DNA of 64,000 bases from Vigna angularis (taxonomy: Eukaryota; Streptophyta; Magnoliopsida; Fabales; Fabaceae): NCBI RefSeq assembly GCF_016808095.1, contig NC_068973.1, forward strand, positions 15,806,501-15,870,500, given 5' to 3'. Below are positions 48,621-59,174 of the stretch, piece by piece; the stretch's first letter is position 1, and each line of letters begins with the position of its first letter. The notes below the pieces were generated by a model, which had not been told where the DNA came from, did not search any database, and was given only the letters and a program-made list of their open reading frames with translations. The position numbers and the translations under genes are program-made.

Positions 48621-50291
48621 ATGGCTTTTAGTTCTCAAACATTTGGTGAAGGTACATCAACAAATAGACCACCACTATTTGCTGGTGAAAACTATGCTTT
48701 TTGGAAAATTCGGATGCAAATCTTTCTTGAATCTGTGGATAAAGGTGTTTGGGATGCAACACTAAATGGTCTATATGAGCCAACTCATGTTATTAATGGA
48801 AAAACTGTTTTGAAATTTTTTTCTGAGTGGACTCAGGATGAAAACCGTAGAGCACTATATGATGTCAAAGCACGTAATGTAATTGGTTCTGCACTAACTA
48901 TGAATGAATTTTTTAGGATTTCACAGTGCAAGACAACAAAGGAAATGTGGGACGCTTTGGAGGTCACACATGAAGACACGGAAGAAGTCAAACGAGCCAG
49001 AAAGAACTCATTGATACAAGAGTATGAACTATTCAGGATGAAGGCCGGGGAGACTATATATAAAGTACAAAAAAGATTTACTCACATAGTCAACCACCTG
49101 ATGGCTCTAGGAAAAGTGTTTGACAAAGAAGAGATCAATATCAAGATATTGAAAAGTCTGAATAGAAGCTGGCAACCCAAGATTACTGCAATTTTTGAAT
49201 CAAGAGATCTTACAAGCATGAATATGGCTACCTTGTTCGACAATCTAAGAGAACATGAGCTTGAACTTGGAAGACTAAAAGAAGAGGAAGAAATTGAAGA
49301 AAAGAAGTCCATAGCCTTGAAAGCCACTAGCAAAAAAGCCTCAAAGATTGTATCATCTGAGGATGAATCTGACGCTGAACTGGACAACAATGAGCTGATG
49401 TCCATGGTGGTAAGGAAGTTTGATCGGTTTATGAAAAATAAAAGTCAACTTACTGACCATGCAGGTAATGGCAAAGCAAAGAAAGCTACAATATCAAATG
49501 TTGTTCAGTGTTATGAGTATGGAAAAGAGGGTCACATTAAACCTGAATTTCCAAACCTGAAAGTCAAGCAAAGAGCAAGCAAAAGATTTCCTCAAGACAA
49601 GATCAGGAAGCAGAAAATCTCATATATTGCTTGGGAAAACAGTGATACAAATTTTTCCAGTGATGAAGATTGTGATTGTGAAGAAGAATCCAACATCTGC
49701 TTCATGACTGGCTTAACAAAAGATGAATATGATAGTGATGCATTTCAAGAGGTTCATGCTGAAGCCATGCAAAGGCAATATAAGGTCAATCGACTCCTAT
49801 ATGAAAGAAGAGACTATGATCACAAAATCAACAATCTGGTTGAGGAGAATGAAAGACTAGAAAAGGAGTTAAATGATGCTTTAGAGTCTGTGAAGAAAAG
49901 TAATGCTGAAACAAAGCGTGCTAAAAAGGATTGTCAAAACTGTCTTATATTGGTTGAAAAGATTCATTACTTGACTTGCACCTTAGCAAAGGTCACACAG
50001 GACAAAGACAACTTGGATGCTATGCTGAAGGCATTTGGAAGAACTGTATTCAGACAAGGCATTGGATACAAAGCTCAAAGCAACTGGACAAACACAAAGA
50101 AATTTATTGATATAAGTAACCCTGTTACACATGTATGTTTCTATTGTAATAATATTGGAAATAATGTTAGAAATTGCTTTTATAGAAAGGTTGGAGTTCC
50201 TAAAGGATTATATAGATGGATTCCCAAGGAACAACTTTCTGCTAACAAACAAGGACCCAAATTCAAATGGGTACTTGCATCAAAAATCTAA
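48621..50291 (+). CDS. Sirevirus-like gag polyprotein (UBN2-type), open 556 aa
   Basis: The ATG at 48621 (MAFSSQTFGEGTSTN) fits the family; an in-frame TTG six bases earlier is not needed. Residues about 15-110 hold the copia gag start PPLFAGENYAFWKIRMQIFL and later KEMWDALEVTHE. The UBN2-type core continues through YKVQKRFTHIVNHLMALGK to about residue 215. A charged Glu/Lys-rich linker follows. The CCHC zinc knuckle near residue 294 is damaged: it reads CYEYGKEGHIKPEF, losing the second and last Cys. A second possible knuckle near residue 504 (CFYCNNIGNNVRNC) has Asn at the His position. A coiled-coil-like stretch lies at about 390-460 (NNLVEENERLEKELNDALES). Gag forms the virus-like particle around the element RNA. 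The frame is open throughout, but the damaged knuckles argue that it no longer packages RNA normally. Confidence 0.88.
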   Translation: MAFSSQTFGEGTSTNRPPLFAGENYAFWKIRMQIFLESVDKGVWDATLNGLYEPTHVINGKTVLKFFSEWTQDENRRALYDVKARNVIGSALTMNEFFRISQCKTTKEMWDALEVTHEDTEEVKRARKNSLIQEYELFRMKAGETIYKVQKRFTHIVNHLMALGKVFDKEEINIKILKSLNRSWQPKITAIFESRDLTSMNMATLFDNLREHELELGRLKEEEEIEEKKSIALKATSKKASKIVSSEDESDAELDNNELMSMVVRKFDRFMKNKSQLTDHAGNGKAKKATISNVVQCYEYGKEGHIKPEFPNLKVKQRASKRFPQDKIRKQKISYIAWENSDTNFSSDEDCDCEEESNICFMTGLTKDEYDSDAFQEVHAEAMQRQYKVNRLLYERRDYDHKINNLVEENERLEKELNDALESVKKSNAETKRAKKDCQNCLILVEKIHYLTCTLAKVTQDKDNLDAMLKAFGRTVFRQGIGYKAQSNWTNTKKFIDISNPVTHVCFYCNNIGNNVRNCFYRKVGVPKGLYRWIPKEQLSANKQGPKFKWVLASKI

Positions 50292-50520
50292 GTTGTTTTG
50301 CAAGAAAGCAAATGATGTTGTAGCAGTGCAGAACTCATGGATGAACTAACTTGATGATATCAAAGTTTTTGAGTATCTACAAGTGGTAACGATTATTATC
50401 TCACTACATCATGCATGATATTTGTTTGAATGATTGTTTGATGAATGTATGATTGTTGATTGATTGATTGAGATTGTTTTATGTGAAAATCCATTTTTAC
50501 GAATTATGTTGTAAGAATAT
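50292..50520. other. Short gap between the gag and envelope-like ORFs
   Basis: AT-rich with short direct repeats (TGATTGATTGATTGA; two copies of ATGTTGTAAGAATAT). No pol sequence remains. This is where pol would have been lost if it was deleted. Confidence 0.6.
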
Positions 50521-50529
50521 ATATGTTGT

Positions 50530-51390
50530 AAGAATATCAAGGAAGTGGTTCCACACAAATCAATTGAGATATCTCTTTTCAAAACTGAAGGCTTCACATT
50601 TCCAGAAAAACCTGATCATCAAGGTTTACGCACCTTTGTTCAAATGAAGGGTGACTGCTACCCGAATCTGGTAAATGTGTTTTATAACAATCTGAAAGTT
50701 GTTAACGGGGATATCCACTTAAGAGTAAAAGGAGTAGACATTGTTATCAACAATGATACCTGGTTACAAGTTGCCAATCTCAAAAATGAAGGACGCATGT
50801 CACATCTACGTGATTGCTTACAAAACAGATGGACTAGGAAGACACAAATGTTCAAAGACTGCATGAGGTATCCTGGAAGATACAAGAAGGAAAATGGATT
50901 TCTACACAGGTATTTGGACAAAGAAGAGAAAATCATTGCACTCATCATTGGTCATGTTTTCCTACCTGGAAGATCTAGTTATGAAAATTTGACTTCAGAG
51001 GATATATATCTACTGAATGCTATAATGTTCAGAATACCAACAAACTAGGTAGCTGTTTTCAAGTGGCATATCATTGATGTTGGTGTAAATGACTGGTATG
51101 AACTACCTTATGGAGTGTTCATTAGAAAAATATTGTCTCTCAGTGGCATTAATCTCACTAGTGAAATCATGGTCACTTGCGACAAAGCTAATCAAATTGG
51201 TAAGGCAATACTAACATGTATTGGTCTAAAGAAAACTGTTCTTGGTTGGATTTTCAGTGATATACAAAACTCAACCAAAAATCAAGATGAATTACCTGAC
51301 TCTGACAGTGAACATATATTATCATATCCTATGTTTGAATTTGAAAAGTGTATGGTAAATAGTTTTGTGGATGCCTCAGCTTGCCACTTG
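50530..51390 (+). pseudogene. Putative plant transposon / 'envelope-like' retroelement protein, broken
   Basis: One frame is open over 50530-51048 and continues after a single stop at 51046-51048 to about 51390. It contains LVNVFYNNLKVVNGDIHLRV, then a CMRYPGRYKKENG segment, IALIIGHVFLPGRSSYENLT with SEDIYLLNAIMFRIP, and after the stop FKWHIIDVGVNDWYELPYGVFI. This order (N-terminal strand block, 'LIxHxxxPxxxN/SxxxLTxEDxxLLxAI', 'LPYGxxI') matches proteins annotated in legumes as envelope-like or putative plant transposon protein (the PF20167-type domain, named from memory). No signal peptide or membrane segment is visible, so the name 'envelope' is historical. The function is unknown to me. 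The stop interrupts it and a MULE end truncates its C-terminus. Confidence 0.7.
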
Positions 51391-51393
51391 ATA

Positions 51394-51542
51394 ACAAAGT
51401 TAACGTCGTTAACTGCATTTAACGAAGATCCTATTATTGAATCAGATTGACCAAATTAGGGACCCAATTGATCACTTTCAAAATTGGAGGACCCAATTGA
51501 AACCAACCCGCAAATATAGGGACCTCCAAACCTATTAAACCT
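51394..51542 (-). mobile_element. MULE-like terminal inverted repeat, single end
   Basis: Read on the minus strand it starts GGTTTAATAGGTTTGGAGG and continues with GGTCCCTA and GGGTCCTCCAATTTTG blocks, ending near a TTAACGACGTTAAC palindrome. This is the style of the other MULE ends in the window. The partner end was not found, so it is a truncated or rearranged copy. It interrupts the envelope-like ORF. Confidence 0.65.
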
Positions 51543-53342
51543 TTTGATTAATAATCCTTGTTTGATGTATGTTTATATGATTATGATTATGGTTGTATGT
51601 TGCTATTGTTGTGCAAGGGTTTCTGTATGCATGGGCATAGAATTTATGTAATATTTGTGTTGGGTTTTCCCTATGAATGTATGTATAGTTTGTTGGGTTA
51701 TCCTAACAAAGGAGTTTGATGCTAAGCGAGAACAAAGTTATAATGCTTGGGGGTTTTCCATGCAAATATATGTGATACTTGAATGCATGTATGATGTGTT
51801 AAGTATGTTGTCACGTGATTTAGGGTTGAGGTATATATGTTTGAATGCTTGAATCATTTCTAGAACGTGTTTTATTTCGGCAATATCGATTATCATTAGT
51901 AATAATCAATTATCTACACGTCGATATTGAGTCTGGTTGCGAGAATAATCTATTATCTAGGATGATAATCGATTATCCCTTCCTACGTGATGTTTCTAGG
52001 TAATTTTCACTAAGATAATCGATTATCAAAAGTGATAATCGATTATCAGAGTGCATTTTTCTGAAAAATGTCGAATTTAATGAAGAATGGACGTGGACCA
52101 AGCCTGAGAAGTTGTGGTACGTGATGGTACTAAGAGAATAGGAGTAAAGGTTATGTTTAGGATCAATTTTGATTTGGGATTGGGATTGGAGCATGGAGCA
52201 TGAGTAAGTGTTGGGAAGTACCTGCGTATGTGACTGATGAACATGAGAGTGAAGGATAAGTCTACTAGTTATACCTCGTAAATCCTAGTGCTATCTACGA
52301 ATAAGTTCTTCCTTTTGCGTTGTGTGCATTGGACGAGTATTCGAGTATTGAGCCTTCCTTGTGTGGGGGTGAAGGTGTAGAAGCGGGTATTGAGCCTTCC
52401 TTGTATTGAGCCTTCCTTATTCGGGTATTGATGTCTTCCTTGTCCTTGTGTGGCAGGATTACATGTTCCTTAGTTGGATTACGGGACTACTCGAATGTAT
52501 CTGTATGGGGGAAGCTACGGATGAGGTTGTACAAGCGGCTACAATCAGTGAGGTAGGGTATAAGAGTGTTTATGGTATGGTGATGCGTATGTGACTGATT
52601 ATTTCGAATGTGGTGTTTATGGTATGGTGATGCTCATGGTGTTGTTTATGAAGGAGATACCCATGATGGTGGGGTATCTAGGATGATGATGATCATGGTA
52701 CTTGAGATGCTCCTAATAGTTATAGTGAGTAGTCAGCTAGGTGTTAATGAGTGGATAAACCAAGGGTCTATGTGTGAGATGTTAGTGATGACATCAAAGG
52801 TTAGAGATCAAGGATCGAAGATCGATGATCGAGTAATTCAATGTGATTGAATTGTTATGTTAGAGGTTTAGGAATCCTATTTTTATTACTATTATGTATG
52901 GGATGTTTGATTATTGTTATATAATCAATATGTTTATATCTTCTAATTATGATTGATTTATCAGTAGCTTACCACATACGTGTTTGTGTTTGTGTTTGCG
53001 TGTTTGTGAAGTATATTATCAGCGATGATCTATAATGTGTTATACGTGAGTAGATGATGTTATAGATGGTGCTGAGGCATGATAGATTTGAGAGATGATT
53101 GAGACGAATTTTGGGTTTTTATTCAAAGTTATTGCATTTGAATCTTCAAAGAATGTAATTGAAATTGTTTTATTTCCTTCGTTATTTCTATTGGACAAAT
53201 GTTTTCGGAACTATTATGTTTTGGAATAAATTATGTCGTTTAACTATTGAGGTTTTGAAAATATGTTTCTGCGCTAAGTTAAAGTTTAAAATTTTACCGA
53301 TTTTTTAGTAACTCGTGTCACCCTAGAAATTGGGGCGTTACA
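51543..53342 (+). mobile_element. Ty3/gypsy-like LTR followed by a primer-binding site
   Basis: The right end is well defined: ATTGGGGCGTTACA at 53329-53342, then TGGTATCAGAG at 53346-53356, an initiator-Met primer-binding site. The left boundary is unclear and the true LTR may be shorter. It contains four or five GATAATCGATTATC-type palindromes at 51885-52045. A TTGAGCCTTCCTTGT word is repeated at 52349-52425. No gag or pol follows, so the element was deleted just after its primer site. Confidence 0.65.
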
Positions 53343-53345
53343 TTT

Positions 53346-53356
53346 TGGTATCAGAG
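53346..53356 (+). other. Primer-binding site
   Basis: TGGTATCAGAG directly follows the LTR end at 53342, complementary in style to the 3' end of initiator-Met tRNA. Confidence 0.75.
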
Positions 53357-53742
53357 GTGGTGCAAATACTCCTCCAGGCTAGGGTAACATGAGGTTATTT
53401 GTTGACTAAGGAGACCAGGAGTGGTGAGAATACTCATATTATTGTATGTTAAGTCTTAATATTAGCCTATTGAATAAGATACACCTTTCACTCTAATTTT
53501 GTAGACATTATTTGGGATAAAATTTATACAATTTATTATTGATTTTATTTATCTTGAAATAAAACTTAATTCGGAGGGTGTTACCTCTCCCTTTCCTTGG
53601 GTGGATTCATTTTCTTCAATCATACATTTGAAACATTTCGCTTCTACACCCAACCACATGCCCAATCATTTATTCTCAACCTCTCTTTATTATTATTATT
53701 ATTTTAGTTGGTACATATAATTTTATACTTATTATTATTATC

Positions 53743-53774
<32 letters not shown>

Positions 53775-54300
53775 TATAAATAAACGGAGACATTCACGGT
53801 CAATTACACCTTTTATATGGATAATAAATATTCTATATTTTACTTGTACTATTTCAATTTAAAAAAGAATAATTCAAAATAAGTTTAGTTTTATCAATTT
53901 AAATTTTATGCATATGTTGCGCGAGGTTAACTTAAAGGTATTTTCAATTATGGAATATAATTTCATTTGTATAGATAGAAGTCCAAGTCTTGGTCTACTA
54001 ACACACCTTGATAAAGAAACTAAAACATTAATTAACATGTTAACTATATGTTTGTAAACACTAAGAATCACATTTCAAAAACATTAATAAACATTAAGGA
54101 TGATATAAGTTCACCTTTAATAAACATTAAGGATGATATAAGTTTACCTTTAATTAATAACCTGGATGAAAACTCATTAAGAATAATATATATAAACAAA
54201 TCATAATTTAAAAATATATATGATTTAGTCATTAAATTTATTTACTATTTCATTTGTTCAACTCATTTTAGCATTAAAGTGTTTTCATGGATACTTCTAT
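53357..54300. other. Deleted retrotransposon interior and AT-rich DNA
   Basis: No gag is seen after the primer site. The stretch holds an (ATT)n microsatellite at 53686-53777 and a 33-bp tandem duplication at 54085-54150 (TAATAAACATTAAGGATGAT repeated). Confidence 0.6.
53686..53777. repeat. (ATT)n microsatellite, interrupted
   Basis: Two ATT-rich runs, with ATC variants between them. The second has about nine uninterrupted units. Confidence 0.9.
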
Positions 54301-56160
54301 CGATTCAAACAACTTGCACCTAAGTCAAAACACCCAGACGAATGCTAAACGACTGATAACTCAAAGCGTCTAAGAGAGTTATGCTAAACGTGTGAAAAAG
54401 TTATGCTAAACGCATAAACTTACTATACTCAAGGGGTATTCAATTGAACTCTCGGGAAAACAAAAATAGTGTCAAGACTATGACTTTGACAAAAGCACCA
54501 TAAAATCCTAAACCAAACATATAAAAGAAAGCATAACCGAATAAACACTCTTGCTCTTAAAAGGAAAATTACAAAAAACGTTTACATCAGCCTAGAGGAT
54601 ACCATGAGCTAAAAATGTTACTTCATCAAACGATGAAATTCCTTCTCAACGATTGATATCTTTAAAAGAAAAAGCTTAATTGTTAAACGTTACCTCAACG
54701 GTAGAAAATGAAAAGCACTTTGTTGTTCTGAGCAAACATCAAATGACATTAAATGTTTAACATTCAAAAACAAAAAAGTGGCAAAAGATATTTGATGAAT
54801 GTACTACACGTAAAGCCTAAATGAAACAAAAGTGGACGACATTCATGGAACAGTCTCGCCCTAGGAAATCTTGACCCAAATAAAATATATCAAACACACT
54901 CTTAGTAAAATAATAAAACTTGAACAAACTCTGAACAAACATTAAAGGCTCAACGATTGGAAACATTAAAGTAAACGGGAAATAGGACATACTTCTTGTA
55001 TAGACATTTGTTCTATCTTGTGTAGGTTGGTTACTACAACCGCTCATCTACCCTATGTTATGAGAATCATAAATGAACTTTAAAAAGAAGAGGAGAAAAG
55101 AAGAATAGTTTGTTCATTAACAGTCATGCCAAACGAGAAGTCAAATCAACTTTTGATAATGTTTTGAAAAACATGTCTACTTTGACAAAAGTACTTCATC
55201 CTATGATAGACACCTACATCAATAGCCAAAAGTGATCAAATTTCGAGACAAGCTTCGTCAAACGGTCATATTATCAAATTTCAAGACAAGGATCATCAAA
55301 CGACTATATCATCAAGGTGTATAAATAGAAGATCAAGAGAAGAAGAAGATGATGATAGAGGAGAGATGAAAATGAAGATATAACACCATCAATTGAGGAA
55401 GTAAATCTCCGTAAGCTATTAAAGTAAAATTCCTCCAACCAAGGATAAAGAGAAAGAGAAGAGCTCAAGAAAAGAAATATATTCTCAAGCTTCATAAGAA
55501 TATTAGCTTACTTTTGTAAGAAGAAAGAAGAGAGAGCAATAGAGTGAAATACTAAGAAGTTTTCTCAATCTTCATTGTAACATTTATTTATTCTTAAGAA
55601 GAAAGAAGAGAGAAAAAGAGAAATAAAGCAGTTCTCTCAAGCTTTATTGTAATATTTGCTTACCTTTGTAAGTAGAGAGAAAAAAGTGATGAGAGAAACA
55701 CCTACGAGTGTTTAGGATGTATTGCATTGTAGACACATCCTCTCTGTGAGAATAATAGTCTAAACTACTTACAAGAAATCATTGATTGCAATTTTGGAGA
55801 GAATAAAAAAACTTGTTGTGAAACTCAGACGAGTTAAGGAAATCTAGGCAGTGTTTAAAGGATACCACGATTGTCAAGTACCAAGAGTGGTGAAACTCAT
55901 CCATTATAGGATAACAGGAGTTATTTGCTAATTGGGGATACCAAGAATGGTAAATAATACTGCACAATCAAGAGTGGGTGAAACTCAACTAAAAGTGTAT
56001 TAGGGGATACCAGGAGTGCCTAGGGATACCAGGAGTGATGAGAATACTCAATTGTAATCTTGTTGAAGATTATAGTGAAACCCTCTAAGGATAGAAGAGA
56101 CTGGACATAACTCAGTTAGAGTGAATCAATATAAAAATATTTGTGCATTTACTGTTTACT
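54301..56160 (+). mobile_element. LTR-like retrotransposon remnant with AAGAAAGAAGAGAGA repeats
   Basis: The left half resembles 34045-34700 (see that entry). The right half has TATAAATAGAAGATCAAG at about 55319, which could be a TATA box, then duplicated AAGAAAGAAGAGAGA blocks at 55525-55685. About seven degenerate GGATACCAGGAGTG motifs follow at 55858-56045. A copia-style ending comes last (AGAGACTGGACATAACTCAG, then TCAATATAAAAATATTTGTG). No protein is encoded and the ends were not fixed. Confidence 0.5.
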
Positions 56161-56733
56161 TCTTTCTCAACGCTTCTGATGAATAATTATTTTCTCCTAT
56201 TTACTTATCTTTCTGTACCAGACTTAATTATTGAATTAAGCTTAATTGTCTATTATTTTCTCATTTTTTTCTATTTGGATTTAATTCGACCAGTAATTCA
56301 TATTTTAATTCATTTGAATTTTCTGAGCTTAATTATTCTCATTATTGCTTTCAAGGCAGTTTTGGAATTTTGTTCTGGACTTCAAGAGGAGCTACCGTGT
56401 CATCTACCACGGTAGTACAACACCATTTTCCACCTCAGCACTTGGGCCTATTTTTAAAATGGGTAGGGTAGACTTGCCTTGGTTTTAGGACCCATGCTCA
56501 GTTTATTTTAATTCGTATAATTTGCTCAGTTTATTTTGATTCGTATAATCTGCTCAAACCTCCCCTCCCCCACTATGTGTTTGATCCTTTGATAAAAAGA
56601 GAATTGGTCCTTAAGAGACGACCTAGAAGTCACTTCCTAAAACTGCATATAATTGCCTTTATTTGATCGAGTAAGGCCTCCATCAAACTCATAAAACCTG
56701 CAATTGCATTTTCGTGTTAAATACAAGAGCTTC
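56161..56733. other. Leader-like retrotransposon sequence
   Basis: It contains the block AATTGGTCCTTAAGAGACGA...CACTTCCTA at 56600-56640, which recurs at about 27505-27535. The two places may be old copies of one gypsy leader. The hydrophobic ORF at 56143-56415 has no motif. Confidence 0.45.
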
Positions 56734-58018
56734 CCATTTGTTAACACTCAGCAAGTGTACCATATCGTATCAAGTAATAATAAAATGGTAAGATCAAGTA
56801 TCGTTTTCTAAAGGACTCATGGCCTAGACAGTGATGTGATTTCTTGATTAAATTAGACTTGTAAACAAAATAATTGTGTTTGAATTGTGGAAAATAAACA
56901 TGAATGCAAGTTTTGATCAATTGGATCGAAAGAAGCAAAAGAGATTGATGTAAAATATGGAATGATTATGTTGTTGGGGTTTCCGATTCATCCTATCCAC
57001 TCTCATGTATTCATGAATTCATCTTTCTTAATTAATGTTAATGCCACTTTCTAATTTACCTTAAACCCGATGTCTCGGTGAAGAAAGCCTACTCCTAATC
57101 ATTAGTTTACAATGTCTTGTCTCCCTAGCAATTATTCATGCATTACATTCGCACAGAAGCTTAAAGGCAATCGATCATCCTATTCCTATGTCTAGGTAAT
57201 ATTGCTTCCGGGAGAATTTTCCCAGTTCTAGATTTACCTATATGTGTCCATATAGATAACATCAATGATCATGCAATTGAATGAGTTAAACAAAGCATGC
57301 ATAGAGTAAAGAGGAAAAACCCTAACAATTAATGAAGCAAAGTATATAAAATATAGAACCAATTCAATACATGAGAATTTCAAAGGATTACATCGGTTCC
57401 CCAACAACAATGGAGGTTTAGTTCACCATATACATGGTGAAACTAGATGAAAAACAATGAAAGATAGAACCCTAAAAGTTGAAGATTGGAGCTTTCGCAT
57501 CCAAAATCCGCCTCCAAGGGGTGAAGAAAGTGTGATTTCGCCTCTTTCTGTCCAAAGATACAAACTCTAGGTCGACTAAACCCTTATAGAGTTTAATAAA
57601 AATTACAGAAAATAGGCCCAACCCCAATTAAATAGCGCTCAGCAGTACTTTTGGCGCTCAACGGTAAGTGCGGTTCTTCTAAATGGCGCTCAGCTGCAGT
57701 TTTGGCCCTCAGCGGTGACTGCGGTGCTTCAGAATGCCGCTCAGCGGTAAAAGTTCCGCTCAACGGTGACTACGGCTCTTCTTTTGCGTACTTTTACGTC
57801 CTTTCCTGAGTCCAGCTCCTTACTACTTCAACTTCTTTCATCTAATTCATCTTAATTCCTGTCAAAACAAGGAAAACAAAGCATAAAACTCATCCAACTC
57901 TCTTATTTCCAAAACTTAAGCAAAAACATGATTCCAAGCTAATTTCTAAGTCATAAAGGTTGTTTTTAATATCAAAATTAAGTATAAAAATAACGGTTTT
58001 TCAACCGTTATCACCATT
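56734..58018 (-). mobile_element. Gypsy-like solo LTR with 5-bp duplication
   Basis: The LTR is 56739-58013, with TGTTAACAC at the left and ACCGTTATCA at the right, flanked by CCATT at 56734-56738 and 58014-58018. It is homologous to the LTRs of the 28228-31918 element: it shares CAAGTGTACCATATCGTATC, the CCTCCAAGGGG block and the end TAACGG...TTATCA. By that homology its sense strand is minus. It has a TCTATAAGGG TATA-like box on the minus strand near 57590. No internal sequence remains. Words like GGCGCTCAGC and CCGCTCAGCGG occur six times at 57630-57760. Confidence 0.9.
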
Positions 58019-58900
58019 TTACAAACACTGTAGTGAATATCCTGAATAACTCATGGATATTGTTGCTTAAAATCATTTGGAATATCGAGCGTTTAACAAT
58101 CTCTTAAAATATTCTATACTCAACGTAAGTGCTATATAATGGAAAAAAAATATTTTCCATTAATATTATTCAACCCCCCCCTCCCCCCTCCTCTTTCTTT
58201 AGGTACTTCATTAAAGAAATCACATTCTTTACAAAATGATAATCGTCTTATGATATATTAATATCTCTGATTCTTTGAAATCGTTATAATATTTGTTTTT
58301 ACGAGTAAATATCCAATATGCTTTGATAATACTTAGGCAATATGCATTATGATATGTCTGCTCAAATATCTCGTGTTAAAAGGAAAAATTAATCTGATAT
58401 AATGATTTGATACGAAAATCTAAAGCTCATATATAGATCCTAATATAAAGAAGCACTAAAGTAAATTTCTGACAAATGTCACATTAAATATGATAAAGGT
58501 TAAACAAATTAGGGGGAGCTAAGAGTAAGGTGGAGCATACTTAAAAAATACATTATTCACTAGGATAGAAAAACCTTAGCATAACCAGACACTTTCAAAA
58601 TTATCTTGAAATATATTTCGTTTAGCATAAGTATTTGTTAACCATAAAAAATTGGGAGATTATTAAGACAAAAATCGTCTAGAGAGTAGATTGTCTAAGT
58701 AACCCAAGTTTTCAAGTTCAATAGTCAGCATTAACCAAAATATCGTTGTGTAGGAAATTTTTTTTAAACAAGTAGTGTCTAACAAAGAAGCATCCTATAA
58801 TGTCTGAAGTCAAGAGCTGAAGTAATGCTTTCTAGACTAAACTAATTAAATGGATTAGGAAATCATAAACAATGTCTAAGAATAAGTGTCTCTCATTTAA
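58019..58900. other. Retrotransposon fragments, unassigned
   Basis: It includes CAACCCCCCCCTCCCCCC near 58171, like the C-rich end of a copia LTR, and AAAATCGTCTAGAGAGTAG near 58671, like sequences at 26058 and 34045. There are no coding motifs. Confidence 0.4.
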
Positions 58901-59174
58901 ATATCTCAATAGACTCTATGAGTAGGAAATCTATCTCTTGTATGACACTAAGACTAAAAGAAATATTTTCATACAGTATTATATTCATTTGTAATATGTA
59001 CCTCCTCATTGTTATCTTCTGGGAACCTCACCTCTGGATTAGACAATTTTTCTTCCTCAAGAGTCGAAATGGGTTGTTTTCTTCTTTCATATTTTTTTTT
59101 CCAAAAAAAAATTCTTTTTCCTCTTCTTCCTCACTATGGACTATGGTAACTTCATTCCTTAGATCTTGGGCATC

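Larger units (their letters stand above)
47129..51390 (+). mobile_element. Sirevirus-like Ty1/copia element with gag and an envelope-like ORF but no pol
   Basis: The 5' LTR is 47129-48537, starting TGTTGAGATTGTTGATAAGG and ending ATTCTATTTTCA. A primer-binding site, TGGCACCAGAGC at 48543-48554, resembles the initiator-Met type. An intact gag ORF begins at 48621. After gag there is no protease, integrase or reverse transcriptase: about 240 bp later a second ORF of the 'putative plant transposon/envelope-like' type begins. It is cut off near 51390 by a MULE end, and no 3' LTR was found in the window. Either pol was deleted or the lineage is non-autonomous. Confidence 0.8.

Noticed and set aside
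50530..51390. True retroviral envelope gene
   Set aside because: No signal peptide, transmembrane segment or furin-like site is visible; the 'envelope-like' label is inherited from annotation, so I describe it as a plant retroelement protein of unknown role.
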